Shown here: one piece after another, positions 1-8,127 of the stretch
Position numbering within the stretch: the stretch's first letter is position 1
How the letters are laid out: the number at the start of each line of letters is the position of its first letter
NCBI GenBank assembly: GCA_964504595.1
Contig: CAZDEE010000002.1
Coordinates: 62,001 to 126,000, forward strand
DNA length: 64,000 nucleotides
Origin: CAG-826 sp964504595
GTDB lineage: Bacteria > Bacillota_I > Bacilli_A > RFN20 > CAG-826
Direction: 5' to 3'
Notes under the pieces: model-generated
What the model was told of the DNA's origin: nothing
What the model saw: only the letters and a program-made list of their open reading frames with translations
Database searches by the model: none
Position numbers and translations under genes: made by a program

Positions 1-1
1 T

Positions 2-175
2 ACATACATTCAAAAATTAGCCGGTTTGATACACGGCTTCTATACTGAATGTCGATTGATAGATCGTAACAATTTAGAACAAACTGGAGCGCGTTTAGCT
101 TTGGCTAAAGCGTCGATGATTGTAATGAAAAATGCTTTAGAACTTATTGGTGTTAATGCGCCAAAAGAAATGTAA
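2..175 (+). CDS. argS: Arginyl-tRNA synthetase, C-terminal end (partial)
   Basis: Only the last 57 codons are in the window; the gene starts upstream of base 1. The frame reads through a helical anticodon-binding segment (motif LIDRNNLEQTGARLALAKAS) and ends VNAPKEM, the usual ArgS ending, where a late 'RM/EM' closes the DALR domain. The enzyme charges tRNA-Arg in the cytoplasm. It lies 13 bases upstream of rpoE, an argS-rpoE order also found in other Bacilli. The identification rests on a short C-terminal segment only. Confidence 0.8.
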   Translation, partial: TYIQKLAGLIHGFYTECRLIDRNNLEQTGARLALAKASMIVMKNALELIGVNAPKEM

Positions 176-188
176 TGGAGGAAAAAAT

Positions 189-578
189 ATGAGCAACAAA
201 TCAAATTTAGATGTCGCCTATGAATTAATCTTAAGAAGTGATGATCCTGTGGAATTTAAGGATATTTGGGTGGAAATTGTAAAAGTTCAAGGTTTAGATG
301 AAGAAACTGCAAATAGAACGATAGGTCAATTTTATACAAATTTATCCTTAGATGGTCGTTTTGTTACATTAGGTGAAAATGTATGGGACCTTCGTGTACG
401 TCATAAATATGAAAAAGTTCATATCGATATGAATGATGTTTATCGTGATATTGAAATCACTCAAGAAATTGATGCTGAAGAAGCTGAATATAACAAGATT
501 CTCGATGGTGAAGATGATGATGAATATGACGATGACGATGAAGAAAAAGATAGCGATTCAGAGGATTCTGATTACTAA
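189..578 (+). CDS. rpoE: DNA-directed RNA polymerase subunit delta
   Basis: A 129-residue protein. Residues 1-75 fit the HARE-HTH domain (start MSNKSNLDVAYELI, then the VWDLR motif typical of RpoE). From about residue 98 the tail is almost only Asp and Glu, the disordered acidic tail that displaces nucleic acid from core polymerase. Delta is a Bacillota-specific polymerase subunit that raises promoter selectivity and recycling. The ATG at 189 is chosen because GGAGG lies 8 bases upstream; an in-frame start at 147 would lie inside argS and add a non-homologous extension. It sits between argS and fba. Confidence 0.93.
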   Translation: MSNKSNLDVAYELILRSDDPVEFKDIWVEIVKVQGLDEETANRTIGQFYTNLSLDGRFVTLGENVWDLRVRHKYEKVHIDMNDVYRDIEITQEIDAEEAEYNKILDGEDDDEYDDDDEEKDSDSEDSDY

Positions 579-606
579 TAAATATTAAAAAAGAGAGGGT
601 ATAAAA

Positions 607-1476
607 ATGGGATTAGTTAACGTTAAAGAAATGATGAAAAAAGCAGAAGAAGGACATTATGCAATTGGACACTTCAACATTAATAATTTGGAATGGACAA
701 AAGCAATTCTTCAAGTTGCTGAAGAAACAAGAACACCAGTTATTTTAGGTGTTTCAGAAGGTGCAGCAAAGTATATGTGTGGTTTTAATACCATCGTTGC
801 AATGGTTAATGAAATGATGAAGACATTAAACATTACAGTACCAGTAGCTTTACATTTAGATCACGGTTCATATGAAGGTGCAAAAAAAGCCTTAGAAGCT
901 GGATTTAGCTCAGTTATGTTTGATGGTTCACATTATCCAATTGAAGAAAATATTGCTAAGACAAAAGAAATAATTGCTCTTGCTAATAAATTAGGCTGCA
1001 CAGTTGAAGCTGAAGTTGGCGCAATTGGTGGCGAAGAAGATGGCGTTATCGGCGGTGGCGAAGTTGCAAATCCAGATGAATGTGTATTAATTGCTTCATT
1101 AGGTGTTGATATTTTAGCTGCAGGTATTGGTAATATTCATGGTAAATATCCAGCAAATTGGAAAGGCCTTGATTTTGAAACATTATCAAAGATTAAAGAA
1201 AAAGTTGGACATATGCCACTTGTTTTACATGGCGGAACCGGTATTCCTGCTGAAATGATTAAAAAAGCTATTTCATTAGGTGTTTGTAAGATTAATGTTA
1301 ATACAGAATGTCAATTAGCTTTCCAAGAAGCAACTAGAAAGTACATTGAAGATGGTAAGGATTTAGAGGGTAAAGGTTTTGACCCAAGAAAGTTACTTGC
1401 TCCAGGAACTCAAGCAATTAAAGATTGTGTTAAAGAAAAAATGACTCTTTTTGGTTCATTAGGAAAAGCAGAATAA
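607..1476 (+). CDS. fba: Fructose-bisphosphate aldolase, class II
   Basis: A 289-residue zinc-dependent aldolase of glycolysis that splits fructose 1,6-bisphosphate into DHAP and glyceraldehyde 3-phosphate. Visible family signatures are LHLDHGS (metal-binding His), MFDGSHYP, the GxGNIHGKYP segment and VLHGGTGIP (phosphate and metal site). Its length matches class IIA FbaA/GatY-type enzymes. An AGAGAGGG ribosome-binding site precedes the ATG. It follows rpoE by 28 bases, so transcription from the argS-rpoE side is possible, and it ends at a strong hairpin terminator. Confidence 0.95.
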   Translation: MGLVNVKEMMKKAEEGHYAIGHFNINNLEWTKAILQVAEETRTPVILGVSEGAAKYMCGFNTIVAMVNEMMKTLNITVPVALHLDHGSYEGAKKALEAGFSSVMFDGSHYPIEENIAKTKEIIALANKLGCTVEAEVGAIGGEEDGVIGGGEVANPDECVLIASLGVDILAAGIGNIHGKYPANWKGLDFETLSKIKEKVGHMPLVLHGGTGIPAEMIKKAISLGVCKINVNTECQLAFQEATRKYIEDGKDLEGKGFDPRKLLAPGTQAIKDCVKEKMTLFGSLGKAE

Positions 1477-1487
1477 TTAAGTTTTAT

Positions 1488-1524
1488 AAAAAGATTAGAG
1501 TTATTGATTCTAATCTTTTTGTTT
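1488..1524 (+). terminator. Intrinsic terminator of fba
   Basis: Perfect 11-bp inverted repeat AAAAGATTAGA / TCTAATCTTTT (1489-1499 with 1509-1519) followed by a T-rich run, 12 bases after the fba stop codon. Confidence 0.85.
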
Positions 1525-1572
1525 GTTTAAAAATAAGTATAAAATGGGAATCTATGAGATTGCTTATTCTTA

Positions 1573-1581
1573 TGGTATAAT
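1573..1581 (+). promoter_or_regulatory. Extended -10 promoter of nrnA-cysQ
   Basis: TGGTATAAT matches the extended -10 consensus TGnTATAAT. No good -35 is visible, as expected for an extended -10 promoter. AAGGAG follows at 1588-1593. Confidence 0.6.
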
Positions 1582-1603
1582 TTATATAAGGAGTTGATTG
1601 AAA

Positions 1604-2554
1604 ATGATTATTCGTAAAATTCTTGATAAAGTAGAACAATATGATTCAATAGTAATTTTTGGTCATAAAAATCCTGATGGTGATTGCTATGGTTCACAAG
1701 TAGGATTAAAAGAAATGTTGCTAAGGCTTTATCCAAATAAAAAAGTATATATTGTTGGAAGTGGATATACTAAAATGCTTTCTTTTATTATGAAAATGGA
1801 TGTCGTAGCGGATGATGTTATAAAATCTAGTTTAGGTATTGCCGTTGATTTTAATGAATTATCAAGATCTGAAGATCAAAGGATATGTGATGTTAAAGAG
1901 CTTGTTGTTATCGATCATCATATTCCAAATTGTCCATTTGGGGATATAAGCTTAGTTGATACGGAAAGAGTATCTTGTGCAGAAATAATCGCAAGAATTG
2001 TTATTGATTTAGATATTTCATTATCTTCATCTGGTTATAATGCTTTATTATTAGGTTTGATAACCGATTCGGGTAGATTTTTATATCAACCTTTAAATGG
2101 TGATACATTAAGAATTGGTGCTTATTTAATGGATAAAGGTGCAAATGCATCTTATATTTATGATGTTATTTATGAAAGTGATGAATCACAATTAGAATTA
2201 AGAAAATATATTTATAATCACTATAAAAAGACTGAACATGGATTAATTTATGTCTTATTTACCAAGAAAGATATTAAAGAATTAAATATTTCTGTATATC
2301 GAGCAAGTGGCTTTGTTAATACATTGGCCAATATTAAAGGGTTACCAATTTGGGCCGCTTTTGCGGAAGATGAAAATGATGAATGCCGAGTTGAAGTTAG
2401 AAGTACTTGGCCTATAGTTCAACCGATTATGAGCGCTCATGGAGGTGGGGGTCATCCTCATGCTGCAGGATGTACAGCACATAATTTAGAAGAAGTATAT
2501 GAAATTATTAAGGAATTAGATGAACTAATTATTAAGGGTGAAAAAAATGATTGA
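1604..2554 (+). CDS. nrnA: Bifunctional nanoRNase / pAp phosphatase (DHH-DHHA1)
   Basis: A 316-residue DHH-family phosphoesterase. The catalytic DHH half shows NPDGDCYGS near residue 23, a VIDHHIPN motif near residue 103 and LITDSGRF. The C-terminal DHHA1 half ends with GGGGHPHAAGC, the substrate-binding glycine-rich loop. In the family, NrnA degrades 2-5-mer RNA and removes the 3'-phosphate of pAp. ATG 1604 is preferred; an in-frame TTG at 1598 is only 4 bases from AAGGAG. The 3' end overlaps cysQ by 8 bases, indicating translational coupling. Confidence 0.9.
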   Translation: MIIRKILDKVEQYDSIVIFGHKNPDGDCYGSQVGLKEMLLRLYPNKKVYIVGSGYTKMLSFIMKMDVVADDVIKSSLGIAVDFNELSRSEDQRICDVKELVVIDHHIPNCPFGDISLVDTERVSCAEIIARIVIDLDISLSSSGYNALLLGLITDSGRFLYQPLNGDTLRIGAYLMDKGANASYIYDVIYESDESQLELRKYIYNHYKKTEHGLIYVLFTKKDIKELNISVYRASGFVNTLANIKGLPIWAAFAEDENDECRVEVRSTWPIVQPIMSAHGGGGHPHAAGCTAHNLEEVYEIIKELDELIIKGEKND

Positions 2555-3332
2555 TTTACATAAAGCATTAGAGGTAGCCTTAGAGGCAGCAAGAAAAGCT
2601 AAAGAAGAAATATTAAGAGTATATAATTTAGATTTTGATGTAATGATTAAAGAAGATAATTCTCCAGTTACAGTTGCGGATCAACATGCAGATTCGATTA
2701 TTCGTCAAGTTATTCATAGTTATTATCCTAGTCATGCATTTTTAACCGAAGAATCAGATGATGATTTATCGCGATTGAATTATGATTATGTTTGGATTGT
2801 AGATCCTGTTGATGGAACAAAGGATTTTGTTTCAAAGGACAATGAATTTACGACAAATATTGCTTTGTGTTATAAGCATGAAATTGTTTTAGGTGTTGTT
2901 CTTATTCCAGTAAGCGGTGAAATTTATTATGCGATTAAAGGCGAAGGATCATATTACATCGATGAACAAGGAAACATTTCAAGAAATCATGTTAGTGATA
3001 GAACAAAAGATTTAATATTTTTAACTTCTAAATTCCATGTAAGTGATAAAGAAATTACTTATTATGAATCTCATAAAGATATTATTAAAACAAAAGAACA
3101 ATATGGAAGCGCAATTAAGGCGTGTAGAATTGCTAGAGGACTTGCGGATTTGCAATTGCGGTTTGGTGAAGGAACAAAAGAATGGGACACCGCCGCAAGT
3201 CAAATTGTGGTTATTGAAGCCGGTGGAGTTTTTATTACTCCTAATGGAGAAACGATGTCATATAATAGAGAAAATGTTTATAATTTAGAGGGTTTCTTTG
3301 TTGCAAATAAGAAAAGCAATTTACCTTTATAA
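2547..3332 (+). CDS. cysQ: Inositol-monophosphatase superfamily phosphatase, CysQ-like (pAp nucleotidase)
   Basis: A 261-residue magnesium-dependent phosphatase. The metal-site motifs are EES at residues 68-70, DPVDGTKDF at 86-94 and EWDTAASQIVVIEAGG near residue 210, all intact. The TKDF sequence after DPVDGT is typical of CysQ-type 3'(2'),5'-bisphosphate nucleotidases rather than of inositol monophosphatases. The coding start overlaps the end of nrnA, whose product also acts on pAp, so the pair looks like a pAp-disposal unit. The ATG at 2547 has AAGGG 8 bases upstream; an in-frame GTG at 2538 is less likely. Confidence 0.85.
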   Translation: MIDLHKALEVALEAARKAKEEILRVYNLDFDVMIKEDNSPVTVADQHADSIIRQVIHSYYPSHAFLTEESDDDLSRLNYDYVWIVDPVDGTKDFVSKDNEFTTNIALCYKHEIVLGVVLIPVSGEIYYAIKGEGSYYIDEQGNISRNHVSDRTKDLIFLTSKFHVSDKEITYYESHKDIIKTKEQYGSAIKACRIARGLADLQLRFGEGTKEWDTAASQIVVIEAGGVFITPNGETMSYNRENVYNLEGFFVANKKSNLPL

Positions 3333-3342
3333 ATTAGTATTG

Positions 3343-3368
3343 AGTATCCTTATTTAGGATACTTTTTT
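3343..3368 (+). terminator. Intrinsic terminator of nrnA-cysQ
   Basis: Stem AGTATCC / GGATACT with a TTATTTA loop, followed by six T. Confidence 0.85.
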
Positions 3369-3380
3369 AAAAGCTTTTTG

Positions 3381-3388
3381 CATAATGT
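3381..3388 (+). promoter_or_regulatory. SigE-like -10 box before the YutH-like gene
   Basis: CATAATGT fits the mother-cell SigE -10 pattern (CATAnnnT). An ATA triplet lies 19 bases upstream, slightly too far for consensus. The segment after the box (TAGTGGTGAT, then ATTATTATG) closely resembles the one before ylbD at 37691. Speculative on its own; see the finding on sporulation promoters. Confidence 0.35.
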
Positions 3389-3406
3389 TTAGTGGTGATA
3401 ATTATT

Positions 3407-4309
3407 ATGCAAGCGTTTATTTATGATTTATATGGATATTATCCTCCATCAAATGAAATCGAATTTGATTATCAAGGTTGGCATTTTGTTTTAGAAGCTG
3501 TGAATGATTTACAAGAAAGTGATATTCAATCATTGGATGAATTTGCATCTTCAATTGCGAATGCTTTTTCTAATGCTGGAGTAAAGATTATTAAAAATCG
3601 TTATGATCAATATTTATCAAAAGATGAAAGAGGTAATCTTATTTTAGTTGCGTATAAAAATACAATTTTTACTTTAGATGATTTAAATAAAATGCATCAA
3701 AATTATATTGGAATTAATTCAAAAGACCCGTATTTAATTAGCTATTTAATATCATTATGGGAAGAAAAAATTGCGTTAATTGAAGAAAAAATTATACCTT
3801 CTTTTAAAATAGATGATTATTTTTATTATCGCATTATGATAGCAATTAATTATAGTTTAGGATTAGCATATAATGCTTTACAATATTTAGCGGAATTAAA
3901 AATAGACTTAAATGATGTAATAGAACCTTTAACACTGACACATAGAAGATTAAATTCCTTTAAAGCTCAGTCGATATTAGACCCATTAAGTTTTGTTTTA
4001 GATTCTCCAATACGCGATTTAGCGGAATTATTTAAAGCTAGAGCGATTACTGCTAATGAATTATTGAATGCATTAAAAAAATATCAATTTTCAGTTAAAG
4101 AAATAAGTCTTCTTTTAGCAAGAATTATGTTTCCTACAACACTATTTGATTTATTAGAAAAGCATTATAGTGAACGAGTAGATGTAAGAAATGAAATTTT
4201 AGCTTATTATTATCAATTAAATAATCACGCGAATGAAATAAAATATATTGAACAGTATTTAGTGGCAAATTATGGGATAAGACCAATATCTTGGCTTCAA
4301 GAAAAATAA
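3407..4309 (+). CDS. YutH-like degenerate kinase (spore-coat-associated family)
   Basis: A 300-residue protein without a confident catalytic motif. The C-terminal half has the layout of an aminoglycoside-phosphotransferase/CotS-type fold in degraded form: LTHRRL where active kinases have HGDLHxxN, ILDPLSFV where the metal Asp lies, then RDLAEL. A helical WEEKIALIEEKI segment precedes it. In Bacillus subtilis the pseudokinase YutH is encoded beside yutI (Nfu), and here a Nfu gene is the next gene, convergent. ATG 3407 is chosen because GGTGAT lies 8 bases upstream. The assignment is inferred from motif layout and neighbourhood. The protein could instead be an unrelated hypothetical. Confidence 0.5.
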   Translation: MQAFIYDLYGYYPPSNEIEFDYQGWHFVLEAVNDLQESDIQSLDEFASSIANAFSNAGVKIIKNRYDQYLSKDERGNLILVAYKNTIFTLDDLNKMHQNYIGINSKDPYLISYLISLWEEKIALIEEKIIPSFKIDDYFYYRIMIAINYSLGLAYNALQYLAELKIDLNDVIEPLTLTHRRLNSFKAQSILDPLSFVLDSPIRDLAELFKARAITANELLNALKKYQFSVKEISLLLARIMFPTTLFDLLEKHYSERVDVRNEILAYYYQLNNHANEIKYIEQYLVANYGIRPISWLQEK

Positions 4310-4335
4310 AAACAAGGATGATTAGTCCTTGTTTA
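4309..4335. terminator. Bidirectional terminator between convergent genes
   Basis: AAACAAGGA / TCCTTGTTT stem with A-rich and T-rich flanks. It overlaps both flanking stop codons and can serve both strands. Confidence 0.75.
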
Positions 4336-4584
4336 TTTTCCTTTTTGGCTTGATAATTTAACTCCTAGTATGCCAGGAACTTCTTCCATTAAAATTACTT
4401 CAATGCCATCTGATATGGTGGTATCAATCATCATGCAGTCAGCACAGGCTCCATGCATTGTGATATAAACAATGCCATCTTCAAATGAATCAAATTGAAC
4501 ATCCCCACCATCACGTCTGATGAAAGGACGAATTTTATCAAGTACAATTTGGATTTGTTCTTCAATTGTTAATTCGTTAAGCAT
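4333..4584 (-). CDS. Nfu-type iron-sulfur cluster scaffold (NifU C-terminal domain)
   Basis: An 83-residue single-domain protein. RPFIRRDGGDVQF and GACADCMMID carry the CxxC pair that binds a bridging 4Fe-4S cluster for delivery to apo-proteins, and the end has the usual PGILGVKL. Size and domain match YutI of Bacillus. AAAGGAG lies just upstream of the ATG. It is convergent with the YutH-like gene and divergent from licD. Confidence 0.92.
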   Translation of the reverse strand: MLNELTIEEQIQIVLDKIRPFIRRDGGDVQFDSFEDGIVYITMHGACADCMMIDTTISDGIEVILMEEVPGILGVKLSSQKGK

Positions 4585-4689
4585 AATCTTGTCTCCTTTG
4601 ACTCGAAGAATATTATATCATTATATAAAACAAAATAATAGTAAAAAAAGATTAGTTTCTGTATTTGATTTGCTTTGTTAACAGGTTAT

Positions 4690-4698
4690 TGATATAAT
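4690..4698 (+). promoter_or_regulatory. Extended -10 promoter of licD
   Basis: TGATATAAT, an exact TGnTATAAT extended -10 element, 20 bases upstream of the licD ATG. A weak TTTGTTAACA-type -35 region lies upstream. Confidence 0.6.
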
Positions 4699-4718
4699 AT
4701 TTAGCGAGGAAGATAAAC

Positions 4719-5576
4719 ATGAATGAATTACAGAAAGTAGAATTCGAACTACTAAAAAAATATATCGATTTTTGTGAAAAAAATGATTTAAAGTATTTTC
4801 TTGTTGGAGGTTCAGCATTAGGCGCAGTGCGTCATCAAGGATTTATTCCTTGGGATGATGATGTTGATGTTGCGATGCCAAGAGAAGATTATGATCGTTT
4901 TATAGAATTAGGTAAGAAAGAATTTGTGGGCGATATTTTCTTACAAACTTATGAAACTGATCCTAATTATCCATATAATTTTGCAAAATTAAGAAATTCA
5001 AAGACCACTTTTGTTGAGTGGGTATATCAATTTGTTAATATGAATCACGGCGTTTGGATTGATATTTTTCCACTTGATGGTATTTCTAAAAAGCAAGGAA
5101 AGAAGACTTTTGCGATGAAGTGGAGAGTTTACCGAATTTGGCCACGTTTATTAATGATTGGAGCCCGTTCTATTTCTCGTTATCCACGTAAATGGTGGTT
5201 TATTTTAGATATTCTTTTAGATATTCTTTTATTGCCTTGGTTTTTATTTAATATTAATCATTATATGAATAAAAGAATTGATAAAATAATGCGCAAAAAG
5301 AAATATGATGAGTGTTATTATGTCGCTAATATGCAAGGAGCATGGTTCTCTAAAGAAATTATTAAAAGAGAGTATTTTGGAAATGGAACTAAAGCCATGT
5401 TTGAAGGTCTTGAAGTTGTCATTCCAGAAAAATATGATGAATTCTTAACTTCGGTATATGGTGATTATATGAAATTGCCGCCGGTTGAAAAGAGAGTTGG
5501 AAAACATAATACTGCTGGATATAGTTTAACTGTTCCATATTATGAATTTAAAAAGAATTATAAAAAAGGAAAATAG
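4719..5576 (+). CDS. licD: LicD-family phosphotransferase
   Basis: A 285-residue nucleotidyltransferase-fold protein. The LicD/Fukutin signature is at residues 26-52: LVGGSALGAVRHQGFIPWDD followed by DVDVAM, giving GGS plus the metal-binding DDDVD cluster. LicD proteins transfer phosphocholine or similar phosphodiester-linked groups to cell-surface glycans. A hydrophobic stretch near residues 155-180 may contact the membrane. It has its own extended -10 promoter and is followed by a very large hairpin. No choline kinase or cytidylyltransferase lies next to it; TarIJ lies about 6 kb away. The transferred group is unknown. Confidence 0.85.
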   Translation: MNELQKVEFELLKKYIDFCEKNDLKYFLVGGSALGAVRHQGFIPWDDDVDVAMPREDYDRFIELGKKEFVGDIFLQTYETDPNYPYNFAKLRNSKTTFVEWVYQFVNMNHGVWIDIFPLDGISKKQGKKTFAMKWRVYRIWPRLLMIGARSISRYPRKWWFILDILLDILLLPWFLFNINHYMNKRIDKIMRKKKYDECYYVANMQGAWFSKEIIKREYFGNGTKAMFEGLEVVIPEKYDEFLTSVYGDYMKLPPVEKRVGKHNTAGYSLTVPYYEFKKNYKKGK

Positions 5577-5587
5577 TGATAATTTAG

Positions 5588-5686
5588 AAAGACTTGGCTA
5601 ATATGTACTTAACCCAAAAAGTTGGACTAACCGAAATGTTAGAAAGACTTAAGGGGGGTTAAGTACAAATATCAAGTCTTTTTTTT
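5588..5686 (+). terminator. Unusually long structured terminator after licD
   Basis: Two outer arms of about 27 bases pair: the arm from AAAGACTTG to GTACTTAACCC (5588-5615) with that from GGGTTAAGTAC to CAAGTCTTT (5656-5682), with a mismatched centre. An inner CTAAC / GTTAG stem sits in the loop. Eight T follow. The 10-base word AGAAAGACTT is repeated at 5586 and 5641. It is much larger than the other terminators in the window and could be a processed small RNA or a remnant of a mobile sequence. Confidence 0.65.
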
Positions 5687-5790
5687 GACAATAATTAATA
5701 AATAATTAGGAGTTTTTTAATTTCGATCCTAATAAATATTATAAGGCCTTTGTGACTTTATATTATTTGTTGTGAAAAGGAGGAATTAAA

Positions 5791-6777
5791 ATGTCAAAAC
5801 AAATAAAGAAAAAAACGTTGATAATCGGATCAACATTCATGTTACTTTTATTAGGTGTAGGTACGTGGTCGAAGAAGATTATTAATTTACCTACCAGTGG
5901 ATTAGTTACTGGTGAAAAATCAAAAGGTGTGGAGGTGAAAAAAATAAGTTCAGGAACAAATGATGAAGGGAAATCGTTTATAACATATTCTTATACTGTT
6001 ACTCCAGATTATGCGACAAATAAGAATGTTGTCGTTAAGTCATTAGCGTTTACTGATACTGATGTTGAAGATACACCATCAAATTATGTATTAGTTTCGA
6101 TTGATAATAGTGCTTCAACTTTTACAGTAGTTCAACTTTCAGATTTTTCTCATCAATTAACTTTAACTTTAGCAAGCCAAGCAGATACGAGCGTTACTGC
6201 AGAAATAACTATTGATTGCAAGCAAAAATGGCTTGGATTTACTTCTAAAACAGAGTATACATTCTATAATTCTAGCAACTCATCTACAAGGGATACGACT
6301 GATAATCAAATAATTACTCAAAGTAATAAAGGTTATAGTGAAACTTATACAATCGCTATAGATCATTTACGACCAAGTATTGAAACTAGAAGTACTGTTG
6401 CGGCATATGAATGCTATTCGAATTCATTAACGAGTGATTTTGTTACAACACAAAATAATATATTAACAACACGTGATAATGAATTAACGATTTTTAAAAC
6501 ATATGCAGAAAAGTATTTAAGAGGAGAACAATTTAGTTTCAATGACGCAATGCTCTTGAAAAATAATATAAATTCTAAGTGGTCAGATGAAAAGAAATTA
6601 AGCATCATGAATTATAAGTATTATGGTTTTTGTGTAGAAGAGGATATTACTTTAACTCTTTATAGTAAAAAACATACGGTAAGAACAAAAACATATCTTG
6701 CTTATTATGTTTCATCATTTAGTCTTGCAATTAATCCAACTTCCTTAACTGTTGAGCAAAATCAAATAATCTTTTAG
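5791..6777 (+). CDS. Secreted or anchored protein of unknown function, paralogue A
   Basis: 328 residues. An N-terminal basic stretch and one hydrophobic segment (residues 10-25, TLIIGSTFMLLLLGVG) suggest an uncleaved anchor or signal. Residues 45-150 resemble a bacterial Ig-like (Big) beta-sandwich: YSYTVTPDYATNKNVVV, then VVQLSDFSHQLTLTLAS and IDCKQKWLGF. The rest has no recognised domain, and the protein ends PTSLTVEQNQIIF. AAGGAGG precedes the ATG. The next gene is a divergent paralogue sharing the VKKxSSG, IDCKQKWLGF and C-terminal motifs. Function unknown; presumably exposed on the cell surface. Confidence 0.75.
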   Translation: MSKQIKKKTLIIGSTFMLLLLGVGTWSKKIINLPTSGLVTGEKSKGVEVKKISSGTNDEGKSFITYSYTVTPDYATNKNVVVKSLAFTDTDVEDTPSNYVLVSIDNSASTFTVVQLSDFSHQLTLTLASQADTSVTAEITIDCKQKWLGFTSKTEYTFYNSSNSSTRDTTDNQIITQSNKGYSETYTIAIDHLRPSIETRSTVAAYECYSNSLTSDFVTTQNNILTTRDNELTIFKTYAEKYLRGEQFSFNDAMLLKNNINSKWSDEKKLSIMNYKYYGFCVEEDITLTLYSKKHTVRTKTYLAYYVSSFSLAINPTSLTVEQNQIIF

Positions 6778-6791
6778 GGTGGATATTGTGT

Positions 6792-7814
6792 ATGGGAAGA
6801 GCTAAAAGAAAGTATTTTTCATGCATTGTTTCAATTATATGTACATTTATAATAATTACTTCAATTAGTTTTTTAAAAAATAAGCAAGATGATTTAAAAA
6901 ATAATCCGGTTACAAATCAGCGGATAGCGGCGATTAAAAAAGTTTCAAGCGGTCAAAATACTGAAGGCTATCCATATCAAACTTACTCTTTTGAAATTAA
7001 GCCATCTGATTCAACATATAAAGATATCAAGGTGAAATCGATAAAATATGTAAGTCCTTCATCAGATAGTGATCCGGGAGTAGAAAGTGTTTTAGAGGTT
7101 ATAATTGATAATGATAATTCTAATTTTACAGTCATTCAATTAAAAGACTTTAAAACCGCTATTACGTTAACTTTTTGCAGTGTTGTTAATGAAAATATTG
7201 AAGCGTCTTTAAAAATTGATTGTAAACAGAAGTGGTTAGGATTTAAAGACCCTAACACATATAATCTTTTAAGAGTAATAGATGGTCGGCTCTATGAAAA
7301 ATATGGGATTAATGATATTTTCAGGTCTCAATTTTATATGATAGAGGAGAATTATTCTTCTTTGTATACAATACCTTGTAAAGAATATACATATGCAGAT
7401 GCTAAAGTTAGCTATTCTTTTAATTCTATTTATGAAATGGCGGTTACAAGTGTTGTTGATGAAGAAACATATATTTCTACAAACGTCTATACGGATATTA
7501 GAAGAATGAATGTTTATGAAACATCGACAGAAATTGATAAAGCAGCATCAAAGTTTATTAATGACAGCTATGGTCTTAGGTATGAAGAGTTTATTGAAGC
7601 TTTTAAAGCAGATTATAAAACTTGGAATAGTACACTTAAAAAAACTGCCTTAGAATCAGATTATTATGGATTTGTAGCTAAAATGGAGGTTACGTATTCA
7701 ATAGGAGATATTTCAAAAACTTTGCCTTTAAACGCCTATATTGCACTTGATGTTAATGATCTTATTGTAGAACCTAAAGAATTAGTGTTGCCTCTTGAAT
7801 CAATAGTTTTTTAA
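6792..7814 (+). CDS. Secreted or anchored protein of unknown function, paralogue B
   Basis: 340 residues with one N-terminal transmembrane segment (CIVSIICTFIIITSISFL). It is homologous along its whole length to the preceding gene: KKVSSGQNTEG, a TYSFEIKP strand, FTVIQLKDF, IDCKQKWLGF and a YYGF motif near the end. It terminates PKELVLPLESIVF, parallel to the end of paralogue A. ATG 6792 is used because AGGGTGG lies 9 bases upstream; a TTG six bases earlier is less likely. It starts 14 bases after paralogue A stops, so the pair is co-transcribed. A hairpin terminator follows. No function can be assigned. Confidence 0.75.
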   Translation: MGRAKRKYFSCIVSIICTFIIITSISFLKNKQDDLKNNPVTNQRIAAIKKVSSGQNTEGYPYQTYSFEIKPSDSTYKDIKVKSIKYVSPSSDSDPGVESVLEVIIDNDNSNFTVIQLKDFKTAITLTFCSVVNENIEASLKIDCKQKWLGFKDPNTYNLLRVIDGRLYEKYGINDIFRSQFYMIEENYSSLYTIPCKEYTYADAKVSYSFNSIYEMAVTSVVDEETYISTNVYTDIRRMNVYETSTEIDKAASKFINDSYGLRYEEFIEAFKADYKTWNSTLKKTALESDYYGFVAKMEVTYSIGDISKTLPLNAYIALDVNDLIVEPKELVLPLESIVF

Positions 7815-7832
7815 TAATAAAAACTAATTAAA

Positions 7833-7878
7833 AGATGAAGAATATAGATTAGTTGTTAATTTATTTCTTCATTTTTTA
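7833..7878 (+). terminator. Terminator of the paralogue pair
   Basis: ATGAAGAA / TTCTTCAT stem around a long loop, followed by TTTTTT. Confidence 0.6.
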
Positions 7879-7991
7879 TTTGATAAAATAATATTATATT
7901 CGTAAAGTAAGAAAAAAATTATAAAGCAAATTTAAATTCTAATATGTTTGAACTAAGAAATTTTTGATGTTAGTACTCTACTTTAAAGGCA

Positions 7992-8016
7992 TAAAAAAAG
8001 ACCGATATAATCGGAC
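7992..8016 (-). terminator. Terminator of the tRNA operon
   Basis: On the minus strand CCGAT / ATCGG closes a small loop, followed by seven T, directly after tRNA-Leu. Confidence 0.8.
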
Positions 8017-8030
8017 AATTTTTTCTTTAA

Positions 8031-8117
8031 TGGTGCCCGGGGTCGGACTCGAACCGACACGGTATCGCTACCGAGGGATTTTAAGTCCCTTGCGTCTACC
8101 TATTTCGCCACCTGGGC
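8031..8117 (-). tRNA. tRNA-Leu(TAA)
   Basis: Class II tRNA with a long variable arm. The anticodon loop reads CTTAAAA (anticodon TAA, for UUA). A GCCCAGG/CCCGGGC acceptor stem with one A-C mismatch, an intact T arm and an encoded CCA are visible. Last gene of a five-tRNA operon. Confidence 0.95.
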
Positions 8118-8127
8118 ATATTAAGAA

